This document shows positions 15,575 to 22,947 of a DNA stretch of 51,661 nucleotides, one piece after another (positions within the stretch are counted from its first letter, which is position 1; every line of letters begins with the position of its first letter). The notes beneath the pieces are model-generated. The model searched no databases. It was not told the DNA's origin and worked only from the letters and a program-made list of their open reading frames with translations. The stretch comes from DATMRF01 sp035566435 (GTDB lineage Bacteria; Verrucomicrobiota; Verrucomicrobiia; Limisphaerales; UBA8199), in the NCBI GenBank assembly GCA_035566435.1, contig DATMRF010000067.1, positions 1 to 51,661 on the forward strand, read 5' to 3'. The position numbers were made by a program, and so were the translations under genes.

Positions 15575-16684
15575 TCAACTCAAACGCATTGGCATTACCA
15601 CGTATAGGAACGGCCCATTAATTTTGAGGACTCCGGGACTCAACTCATCGATCAATTCTAGAAAAACTTCGTCATTCACCAGAGCGTTTAGTGGGTCGAT
15701 CATATATTTTGGGTTGAACGCGATCGCGATATCGGGTCCCTTGTAATTGATAGCGAGGGTTTCCTTTGCTTCCCCTACTTCCGGAGAGTTGGCGGTGATC
15801 TCCAGCTTGTTCTTGCCAAAACTCATCTTAACCGAATTGGCTTTTTCGCTGGTCATGATCTCTGCTCGGCGCAACGCATGCAGGAACACCTCCCGCTCCA
15901 GAGCAACCCTCTCCTTTGTTTCTGATGGAATGACCTGGCGGTAATTAGGATAATTTCCCTCGATGAGTTTTGTTACAATCAGAACCGCCGATCCCTTTTC
16001 ATCCTTTAACGTGAACGACGCCTGATTCTCCGCATACCTCACTTCCACCTCGCCTTTGTCTAATAGCAAGCGGTTCAGCTCATTGACAGTTTTCGCGGGC
16101 ACAATAAACTCGCCCTGACTCTTTTCCGACACATCCAATTCCTCGTCCACCAAGGCCAACCGCCGACCGTCGGTCGCTACCATCGTCATTTTGTGGTCTT
16201 TTAGACTAATAAAAATTCCATTCAGCACATAGCGCGATTCATCCATTGAAATCGCGAAGGAAGTCTTTTTCATCATCCCTTTCAGCGTTTCCTGCGGCAG
16301 CACAACTTTTTTATCCTCCTTGAACTTCGGGATAGGGGGAAATTCATCCGCGCTCAGGCCGTTGATTTTATAAAATGAAGACCCCGAACGGATAGCACAC
16401 ACATTCTTATCGTCCACTTCAAGGTCGATTTCCGAATTGCTCAGTTCCCTCACAATTCCAAACAGCCTTTTCACCGGAACCGTTGAGGCGCCGGGTTTTT
16501 TAACCTTCGCCTCCACGCCACAGGAAATCGTCACATCCAAATCCGTAGCAGTCAATTCAAGCCGATCATTTTCCGCGCGCAACAACACGTTGGAAAGAAT
16601 GGGCAAAGTCGTGCGCGTGCTGACCACATTCTGCACCGCCTGCAGCCCATTGATGATTTGCTCCTTCGAGATGGTCAGGTTCAT
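15575..16684 (-). CDS. dnaN: DNA polymerase III sliding clamp (beta subunit)
   Basis: This 369-residue protein has three tandem clamp domains. The N-terminal LPILSNVLLRA, the central ATDGRRLALV and the C-terminal YVVMPMRLS, which ends with the conserved MPMR(L/V), are diagnostic. It forms the dimeric ring that tethers polymerase to DNA. It is usually next to dnaA and recF, but here neither is adjacent. The 207-bp upstream gap is AT-richer and carries a candidate promoter overlapping a DnaA-box-like sequence. Confidence 0.97.
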   Translation of the reverse strand: MNLTISKEQIINGLQAVQNVVSTRTTLPILSNVLLRAENDRLELTATDLDVTISCGVEAKVKKPGASTVPVKRLFGIVRELSNSEIDLEVDDKNVCAIRSGSSFYKINGLSADEFPPIPKFKEDKKVVLPQETLKGMMKKTSFAISMDESRYVLNGIFISLKDHKMTMVATDGRRLALVDEELDVSEKSQGEFIVPAKTVNELNRLLLDKGEVEVRYAENQASFTLKDEKGSAVLIVTKLIEGNYPNYRQVIPSETKERVALEREVFLHALRRAEIMTSEKANSVKMSFGKNKLEITANSPEVGEAKETLAINYKGPDIAIAFNPKYMIDPLNALVNDEVFLELIDELSPGVLKINGPFLYVVMPMRLS

Positions 16685-16727
16685 TGCGTGCTTAATAGAT
16701 TTCTTTTCTTCTCTAAACTATTATTCG

Positions 16728-16755
16728 TATTAAGGGCTGTGAATAAGGCGAACAA
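16728..16755 (-). promoter_or_regulatory. Candidate dnaN promoter with overlapping DnaA-box-like site
   Basis: On the minus strand TTGTTC (16755-16750) and TTAATA (16733-16728) are separated by 16 bp, a fair sigma-70-type pair. Inside the spacer is TTATTCACA (16746-16738), one mismatch from the DnaA box TTATCCACA. It lies about 45 bp before the dnaN start. DnaA control of dnaN is known in other bacteria; here it is inference. Confidence 0.35.
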
Positions 16756-16891
16756 CCCGCCCTGTCAAGGGTACGCCAACGACTTACAACAGCACGAAAC
16801 CCTAAAATTGAAAAGAACGCCAGTGAAAAAACCAGAAAAGTAACTCTTGTTCGCCTTGCGCACAATTCATTCACTGGCCATCCCATGCTTA

Positions 16892-18037
16892 TTAAGCGAG
16901 TTGTGCGCGGCGAATAACGCCCGGCAGGATCTCCTCCGCGTATTCAATTTCTTCCGACCTGGAGGCGCGGCCGAGTGAGAAACGGACCAGAGAATTGGCC
17001 AGCGCCGGTTCCAGGCCCAGCGCGCTCACTACGTGCGAAGGCTCCAGCGACCCCGCTGAGCAGGCTGACCCGCTCGAAGCACAAATACCTTCCATGTCCA
17101 AACCTGCCAGCAGGGCGATGCTGTCCGAGCCGTTTACCACGAACGACACCGTGTTGGCTAGGCGCGCTTCGTGCGGGCCAACCAGGCGGACGCCTTCCAG
17201 TCCCTGAACCAGACGAACTAGGCGTTCCGATAGTGGAAGAATCTTTTCACGGGCGAAGACGGGTTTGTGCACGAAGCGTTCCAGCGCCTCCACCAACCCG
17301 ATAATGCCCGCCAGATTCTCCGTCCCGGCCCGCCGCTCATTTTCGTGTCCGCCTCCGAACAAAAGCGAGTCAGGATGCAGCGGCGACCTGATGAATAATG
17401 CCCCGACTCCCTTAGGACCGTGAATTTTGTGCGCACAGATCGAAACCAGGTCCGCCTTGAACTGGCGGATGTCGGCGAAAGGCTCTTTCCCGAACCATTG
17501 GACAGCATCCGTGTGAAATACTACTCCACGTTCATTACACATCGCTCCGAGTTCGGCAACCGGTTGGATCGTCCCAATCTCGTTGTTCGCCGCCATGATC
17601 GAAACCAGAATGGTGTCTGGCCGAAACGCCTTTTCCAGGGACACTCCAGATACCCGGCCGGCACCATCTACCGGCAGATAAGTCACCTTAAATCCTTCTT
17701 TTTTAGCTAGGTATTCGCAGCAATGCAGCACCGCGTGATGTTCTATGGAAGAAGTGATCAGGTGACGTCCCCTCGACTTCAAGAGCCGAGCCGTTCCGAA
17801 AATGGCCAGGTTTGCGCTTTCCGTTCCGCCGCTCGTGAAGACCACCTCGCTCGGTCTGCAGCCTAACACCCGCGCAGCGCGGTCCCGGGCGTCATCCAGC
17901 AGCGCTCGCGCCTCACGTCCAATGTGATGCACGCTGGACGGATTCCCCCAAATCTTCCCCAGAAACGGCAGCATAGCCTCACGCACGTCGGGATCCAAAG
18001 GCGTGGTCGCGTTGTAGTCGAAATAGACGGTCCTCAT
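16892..18037 (-). CDS. Cysteine desulfurase (NifS/IscS family)
   Basis: A 381-residue class V PLP aminotransferase that moves sulfur from cysteine to a persulfide. The N-terminus reads YFDYNATTPLDPDV. The PLP lysine lies in ICAHKIHGPKG, and the catalytic cysteine lies in the mobile loop SSGSACSAGSLEPSH. ATG 18037 is preferred because YFDYNATTP follows at once; the longer frame overlaps the upstream gene. It starts 10 bp after the stop of the molybdopterin-fold enzyme, so the two form a probable operon. No iscU, sufE or mnmA neighbour is visible, so its acceptor is unclear. Confidence 0.92.
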   Translation of the reverse strand: MRTVYFDYNATTPLDPDVREAMLPFLGKIWGNPSSVHHIGREARALLDDARDRAARVLGCRPSEVVFTSGGTESANLAIFGTARLLKSRGRHLITSSIEHHAVLHCCEYLAKKEGFKVTYLPVDGAGRVSGVSLEKAFRPDTILVSIMAANNEIGTIQPVAELGAMCNERGVVFHTDAVQWFGKEPFADIRQFKADLVSICAHKIHGPKGVGALFIRSPLHPDSLLFGGGHENERRAGTENLAGIIGLVEALERFVHKPVFAREKILPLSERLVRLVQGLEGVRLVGPHEARLANTVSFVVNGSDSIALLAGLDMEGICASSGSACSAGSLEPSHVVSALGLEPALANSLVRFSLGRASRSEEIEYAEEILPGVIRRAQLA

Positions 18038-18047
18038 TGCTTGCCTT

Positions 18048-18710
18048 TCAGAGGAATCCAGCTGGTGGTTCACCTTTCTTCTCAAACCGGTCCTCCGTCC
18101 ACAGGTCGGCGGTATTGGAGTAACCTCGAACTTCCCAAAAGCCCAAAACATCCCGGTCCAGGAAAGCGATATCACGAATGAACTTGGCCCCTTTCCAGGC
18201 GTAGCGCTTCGGGATAATCACTCTTGCCGGACCTCCATGCTCGATCGACAATGGATTGCCACTCCACTTGTGAGCAATCAACACGTCATCGTCCAGGCAT
18301 GCCTGCAGCGGATTGTTCGTGGAATATCCGTCGTAGCTCTTAAAGAAGACGTGGGTCGCCTCAGGCTTGGGCTTTACCAGATCCGCAATGGTAAAGAAGG
18401 CAACACCTTCCCATTCCATTTCAAATTGGCTCCAAGTTGTGACACAATGAAAATCGCTCACGTCTTTGAACTGCGGGAGAGCCAGGAACTGTTGCCAGTT
18501 CAGGGTCACAGGATTCTGCACATGCCCGTGCAGCTTCGGCTCCCACTTGTCCAGCGGCACCTCCGGCCGAACTCCCAGGTCGAGCACAGGGAAATTGTGC
18601 ACTTGGCGCTGTCCAGGCGGCAAACGGTCGATCGAGCGCGGGACTGTCCGTTGCTGACCCGCCATTTTACGAGCCCACCGCTCTTTGGCGGCAATGTAGG
18701 CGTCTTTCAT
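18048..18710 (-). CDS. Sulfite-oxidase-fold molybdopterin-dependent oxidoreductase
   Basis: A 220-residue protein of the sulfite oxidase/YedY (MsrP) catalytic-domain superfamily. DFHCVTTWS, near residue 108, contains the cysteine expected to bind the molybdenum. A downstream IEHGGPARVIIPKRYAWKGAKF matches the family's GxPxRxxxPxxYxxKxxKW pattern. No Tat or Sec signal is visible, and no dimerisation domain is present, so this is a short cytoplasmic type. The substrate is unknown. It lies directly upstream of the cysteine desulfurase on the same strand. Confidence 0.85.
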   Translation of the reverse strand: MKDAYIAAKERWARKMAGQQRTVPRSIDRLPPGQRQVHNFPVLDLGVRPEVPLDKWEPKLHGHVQNPVTLNWQQFLALPQFKDVSDFHCVTTWSQFEMEWEGVAFFTIADLVKPKPEATHVFFKSYDGYSTNNPLQACLDDDVLIAHKWSGNPLSIEHGGPARVIIPKRYAWKGAKFIRDIAFLDRDVLGFWEVRGYSNTADLWTEDRFEKKGEPPAGFL

Positions 18711-18793
18711 CTCGGGTGAGTATAACGGGGATCGCTTAGCGGTTCATCACGAAATAATAGGAGTGGGTTGGCCAAATCCAGCATAACTTTAAA

Positions 18794-18825
18794 GGAAGGG
18801 CGCGCTGGCGACAGCGCGCCCTTCC
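18794..18825. repeat. Perfect 14-bp hairpin in a divergent promoter gap
   Basis: A 14-bp stem beginning ggaagggcgc and closing ctg/cag encloses the loop GCGA. It lies between two divergent genes, so it is not a normal 3' terminator for either. The AGGGCGCGCTG arm resembles the arms of the element at 45232-45334. It belongs to the same style of dispersed palindromes but has a different loop. Confidence 0.65.
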
Positions 18826-18869
18826 TGAAAAGAGTTGGCCGGCGGGCCGGTTTTGCCTAGGTTCCTTCC

Positions 18870-19556
18870 ATGTTCAAGCCGGCCGACTTGTTCGACCTCA
18901 GGCAGACAGAGCATGCCGCACTTTTTAAGGGCTGTGGCTACGCCTGGGAAGCGCTTAAAAAGATTCCTGAATATATCCTGGCCAATTTGCATGCCGGGTT
19001 GCACAACCGCTGCCACGGTGTGGCTTACATCGGGGAGCAGGTATTCATCGGCGAAGGCACGGTTATCGAAGACGGCGTAATGATCAAAGGCCCCGCCATC
19101 ATCGGACGCAGCTGCGAGATTCGCCACAACGCCTATTTCCGCGAAAACGTCATTGTTGGTGACGACTGCATCGTCGGCAATTCCTGCGAGCTGAAAAATG
19201 CCTTTCTCTTTAATCACTCCGTCACGCCGCATTTCAATTACGTCGGTGACTCCATTCTCGGCTTCCACACACACCTTGGAGCCGGCGTGAAAATCTCCAA
19301 TGTAAAGCTCATGCCCGGCAACATTCTTGTGGAGGTGGACGGCGTGCCGTTTGATACCGGCTTGAGAAAGTTCGGAGCCTTGGTAGGAGACCATGCCGAG
19401 ATCGGCTGCAACGCGGTGCTAAACCCGGGCAGCATCATCGGCCGTGGCTCGGTTCTTTACCCAAACACCAACTGGCGGGGCATCCTGCCGGCGAACATGC
19501 TCGTGAAAAACAAAGTTTCCCAGGAAGTCATCGTTCGCCGCGTGCGCGAAAGCTGA
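18870..19556 (+). CDS. Left-handed beta-helix (hexapeptide) protein, UDP-GlcNAc pyrophosphorylase-like
   Basis: A 228-residue protein dominated by hexapeptide repeats (IGEGTVIEDGVMIKGPAIIG and similar) that form a left-handed beta-helix. Later come FNYVGDSILGFHTHLGAG and NPGSIIGRGSVLYPNTNWRG, which resemble the acetyltransferase half of GlmU-like sugar-nucleotide enzymes. There is no N-terminal nucleotidyltransferase domain, so it would act as a stand-alone acyltransferase or as a subunit. Its stop is 13 bp before dinG, so co-transcription is likely. The substrate is unknown. Confidence 0.7.
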   Translation: MFKPADLFDLRQTEHAALFKGCGYAWEALKKIPEYILANLHAGLHNRCHGVAYIGEQVFIGEGTVIEDGVMIKGPAIIGRSCEIRHNAYFRENVIVGDDCIVGNSCELKNAFLFNHSVTPHFNYVGDSILGFHTHLGAGVKISNVKLMPGNILVEVDGVPFDTGLRKFGALVGDHAEIGCNAVLNPGSIIGRGSVLYPNTNWRGILPANMLVKNKVSQEVIVRRVRES

Positions 19557-19569
19557 TCCGGCGTCCGCG

Positions 19570-21720
19570 ATGATCAGCGTTCTCGATTCCGAGCCGGCGG
19601 GTTCCCGCCCTGATCTCCTTCAGCAGGTCGAGCAGCTCTTTTCGCTCACCGGTCAGCTGTCACGTTCCAAAAACTTCGAGTTTCGCCCTCAGCAGCAGCA
19701 GATGGCCGTCGCTGTCACACGCGCGCTACAGAACCGGGAACACTTGGCCGTGGAGGCCGGCACCGGGGTCGGGAAAAGCCTTGCTTATCTAGTTCCGGCA
19801 ATCCTTTACGCGGTGACGAACAAGAAGAAGGCCGTTATCTCGACGCACACGATCAACCTGCAGGAACAGCTCACGGAAAAGGACCTGCCGATGCTTAAGC
19901 AGATACTGCCGGTTGAGTTCACGTTCACGATGCTCAAAGGCCGGGGCAACTACCTCTGCACGCGCCGGCTCCAGAAAGCGATGCAGCAATCCGGCAACCT
20001 CTTCACCTCATCGGAAGCCGGCGAGCTGCAACGCATCTACGAATGGTCTAGAACGACCAAAGAAGGCAGCCTGTCGGATTTCGACGTCGAACCGGACCCG
20101 AAGGTGTGGACCCAGGTGTGCTCCGAGCGCGGGCTTTGCTCACCGAAAACCTGCGGCTACCAATCTGATTTTGCCAAACAGAACGAGCCTTGCTTTTTCC
20201 AGCGCGCCCGAAGCCGCATTCTCTCCTCTGATGTCTTGATCCTGAACCACACCCTTTTCTTCACTCTCTTGGGCGGTTTGGACGAAGAGCTCCAGGGCGG
20301 CATCCTGTTCCGCAACGACTTCGTCGTTTTTGACGAGGCGCACCAGATGGAGAACGTGGCTTCCAAACACATCGGGTTGAGCGTCTCCAGCGGCCAACTC
20401 CGTTACGCCTTGCAGCGCTTGTGGAATCCCCGAACCGAGAAAGGCCTCCTGGCGACCATGCGCCAGGGCGGCGCCGTCAAACTCGTCGCCGGTCTGCTGA
20501 AGGAAGGCGAGACCTTTTTCGGCAACGTCGAAGCCGCTTGCGAAGAAGTTCATCACGACCAGAAGCAGGCCAGCCTTGCTGCGGGTGCAAACGCCCCCGT
20601 CCGCCGGCGCGAATGGACCGAGCTGCGCATCCACGAGCCGGAATTGGTCCCGGACAACGTGACACTCCCGATTCAACGGCTCCGCGAAGCGGTGAGCGAT
20701 CTGATTAAAATGACCGCAGACAAGGAGCTTGGCCAGGAGTTGCAGGAATGCAATCGCCGGCTGGTCGAGTTGCGCGAAGAGGTGCGCATGTTCCTGGAGC
20801 AAAGCGCGGAGCAGCATGTCTATTGGGTCGAGCGCAGCGGCAAGGCGCAGCGGACCATTTCGCTTAATGCCGCGCCGGTCAACGTCGCGGAGTTTTTGCG
20901 CCGCCGCCTCTTCGGCAGCGCCACCTCGGTGATCATGACCAGCGCGACGCTTTCCGTCTCTGGCGCGCCCCAAGCCGCGTCGGCTGCCGACCCGTCAACC
21001 GAGCCGGCCTCGCGCAAAACTGAGCGCGCTCCCACGCGCGCGACTAACGGTCTGAACTACTTCGCGCACCGCGTCGGCGCCGAGGCCGCCACCCTGCTGC
21101 AGGTGGGCACACCTTTCGACTACGAGCGCCAAATGAGATTGTTTGTGGTGCGCAAAATGCCCGACCCGCGCGCGGACGACTATCGTGACTCGCTCATCCA
21201 CTGGATCGAGCATTTTGTCCGGATGACCCACGGCAAAGCGTTTGTCCTGTTCACTAACTTTAAGCTGATGCTGGAAACTGGCGAGCGAATGCAGCCCTTT
21301 TTCGACAAATTAGGGTTGGCCTCTTTCGTTCAAGGCACCGGCACGCCCCGCTCGCTCATGCTGGAAAAGTTCAAGGACGATGTGAATTCCGTGTTGTTCG
21401 GCACCGACAGCTTTTGGCAAGGAGTCGATGTGCCCGGCGAAGCGCTGTCGAATGTGATCATCACTCGGCTGCCGTTTGCCGTGCCTGACCATCCGCTCAT
21501 CGAAGCGCGCATCGAGGCCATCGAGGCCCGGGGCGGTGATTCATTCCGCGAGTTCTCGTTACCTGAGGCCATCCTCAAATTCCGCCAGGGAGTTGGTCGG
21601 CTCATCCGCACGAAGAGCGACACGGGGATCATCGTCGTGCTGGACAACCGCATCCTGGCGAAGCAATACGGCCGCGCCTTCCTTGATTCCCTTCCGAAGT
21701 GCCCTATGGAGGTGGTATAA
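19570..21720 (+). CDS. dinG: DinG/XPD-family ATP-dependent DNA helicase
   Basis: A 716-residue superfamily 2 helicase. Walker A is EAGTGVGKS near residue 60, and the DEAH box is at residues 255-258. Between them, cysteines in YLC, VCSERGLC, TCGY and EPCFF fit the 4Fe-4S cluster domain of XPD-like helicases. Motif VI lies near FRQGVGRLIR. There is no exonuclease domain as in Gram-positive DinG. A likely role is resolving R-loops or damaged forks. It ends 5 bp from the stop of the convergent dusB gene. Confidence 0.9.
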   Translation: MISVLDSEPAGSRPDLLQQVEQLFSLTGQLSRSKNFEFRPQQQQMAVAVTRALQNREHLAVEAGTGVGKSLAYLVPAILYAVTNKKKAVISTHTINLQEQLTEKDLPMLKQILPVEFTFTMLKGRGNYLCTRRLQKAMQQSGNLFTSSEAGELQRIYEWSRTTKEGSLSDFDVEPDPKVWTQVCSERGLCSPKTCGYQSDFAKQNEPCFFQRARSRILSSDVLILNHTLFFTLLGGLDEELQGGILFRNDFVVFDEAHQMENVASKHIGLSVSSGQLRYALQRLWNPRTEKGLLATMRQGGAVKLVAGLLKEGETFFGNVEAACEEVHHDQKQASLAAGANAPVRRREWTELRIHEPELVPDNVTLPIQRLREAVSDLIKMTADKELGQELQECNRRLVELREEVRMFLEQSAEQHVYWVERSGKAQRTISLNAAPVNVAEFLRRRLFGSATSVIMTSATLSVSGAPQAASAADPSTEPASRKTERAPTRATNGLNYFAHRVGAEAATLLQVGTPFDYERQMRLFVVRKMPDPRADDYRDSLIHWIEHFVRMTHGKAFVLFTNFKLMLETGERMQPFFDKLGLASFVQGTGTPRSLMLEKFKDDVNSVLFGTDSFWQGVDVPGEALSNVIITRLPFAVPDHPLIEARIEAIEARGGDSFREFSLPEAILKFRQGVGRLIRTKSDTGIIVVLDNRILAKQYGRAFLDSLPKCPMEVV

Positions 21721-21725
21721 ACAAT

Positions 21726-22829
21726 TTACCACACCTCCACCGGCCCTTTAGGGACGGGAATTTGTTGGCGACCCGCCAGGCCGGGCTCGGCCATGAACGA
21801 AGCCACCAGCGGCGGCGGACGAAACCGTGGCTTCAACTCGCCGTTGTCGTCCACGAACTGGGACCGCCAACGGCGATACTCAGCTAAGATTTCGTGAAAC
21901 TCGGACCGGCTGGACAGCCGCACCACGCGCTTGTTGAATTCGTTGGCGGGGCCGAATCGCTTCGCGTACCAGGGCGCCACCTTACGGAACATCCGGCAGC
22001 CGTGCTCTTCCCCAAAAACCTCGATCATTAAACCCAAGTGGCGGCCCATCACCCGCACGCGCTCCTCAAAACCTGGCTCGGGCGGCAATTCTTCCGCGCG
22101 CAGGTAATGCAGCGTATGACCGAAAATCCAGGGATTATAAAATGCACCCCGGCCGATGCTCACCCCCGCGCAGCCGGTTGCATCGAACATCATCTTGGCG
22201 GCTTGGGGCGTAGTGATGTCGCCATTCCCGATCACCGGGATCGATTTCACGGCCTCGACGACCGCCCGGATCCCCGCAAGGTTCACGGTGCCGCCAAAAC
22301 CCTGCTCGCGCGTCCGGCCATGGACGAAGATGGCCGCCACGCCCACCTCCTCCAACGCGCGCGCCAAATCGGGCGCCGTCAGGTTTTGATCATCCCATCC
22401 CAGCCGCATCTTGGCAGTCACCGGGATTCTCACCGCTTCCACCATGCCCCGCACCAATGCCGCGGTCTTTTCTAACTCAGTCATCATCGCCGACCCGCCG
22501 CCCACCCGGCACACTTTCCGCACCGGACAACCCATGTTGATATCGATGGAGGAGATCCCCAGCGATTCGAGGTACACCGACGCGTCTCGCATTTCTTCCG
22601 CCAACGCGCCGAACAACTGCACCGCCAGGGGTTGGTCGGCTGGAGACGTTTCGATGAGCTTGAGCGCTTTGTCCCGTTTCTCGAGCAGCGACCGGGCATT
22701 GACCAGGTCGGTCGTTGCCAGCCCCAGGCCCCCCAACTCACGCACGGTCAACCGGAACGGCATGTTGGTGTACCCTGCCAGCGGTGACAGAAACAGATTC
22801 GAGGTTAGTGTCAGCGGACCGAAACGCAT
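21726..22829 (-). CDS. dusB: tRNA-dihydrouridine synthase (DusB-like)
   Basis: A 367-residue FMN-dependent TIM-barrel enzyme that reduces specific uridines in tRNA. NMGCPVRKVC near residue 98 carries the catalytic cysteine (C101). SPLAGYTNMPFR at the N-terminus, VHGRTREQGF and VIGNGDI are also diagnostic. ATG 22829 is chosen because MRFGPLTL leads into the barrel; the 25 codons upstream look non-coding. The C-terminus is longer than in E. coli by some 40 residues. Which uridine it modifies cannot be told from the sequence. Confidence 0.9.
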   Translation of the reverse strand: MRFGPLTLTSNLFLSPLAGYTNMPFRLTVRELGGLGLATTDLVNARSLLEKRDKALKLIETSPADQPLAVQLFGALAEEMRDASVYLESLGISSIDINMGCPVRKVCRVGGGSAMMTELEKTAALVRGMVEAVRIPVTAKMRLGWDDQNLTAPDLARALEEVGVAAIFVHGRTREQGFGGTVNLAGIRAVVEAVKSIPVIGNGDITTPQAAKMMFDATGCAGVSIGRGAFYNPWIFGHTLHYLRAEELPPEPGFEERVRVMGRHLGLMIEVFGEEHGCRMFRKVAPWYAKRFGPANEFNKRVVRLSSRSEFHEILAEYRRWRSQFVDDNGELKPRFRPPPLVASFMAEPGLAGRQQIPVPKGPVEVW

Positions 22830-22947
22830 TATGACCCAGTATAAGCCAGCGGAACTCACATGTATATGTGTATTGCCTGCAGGCAAAACACCTTGATTCT
22901 CCAACGACAGGGACGGATTTTAGGTTGACGCAGTGCTGCCGGATCCT

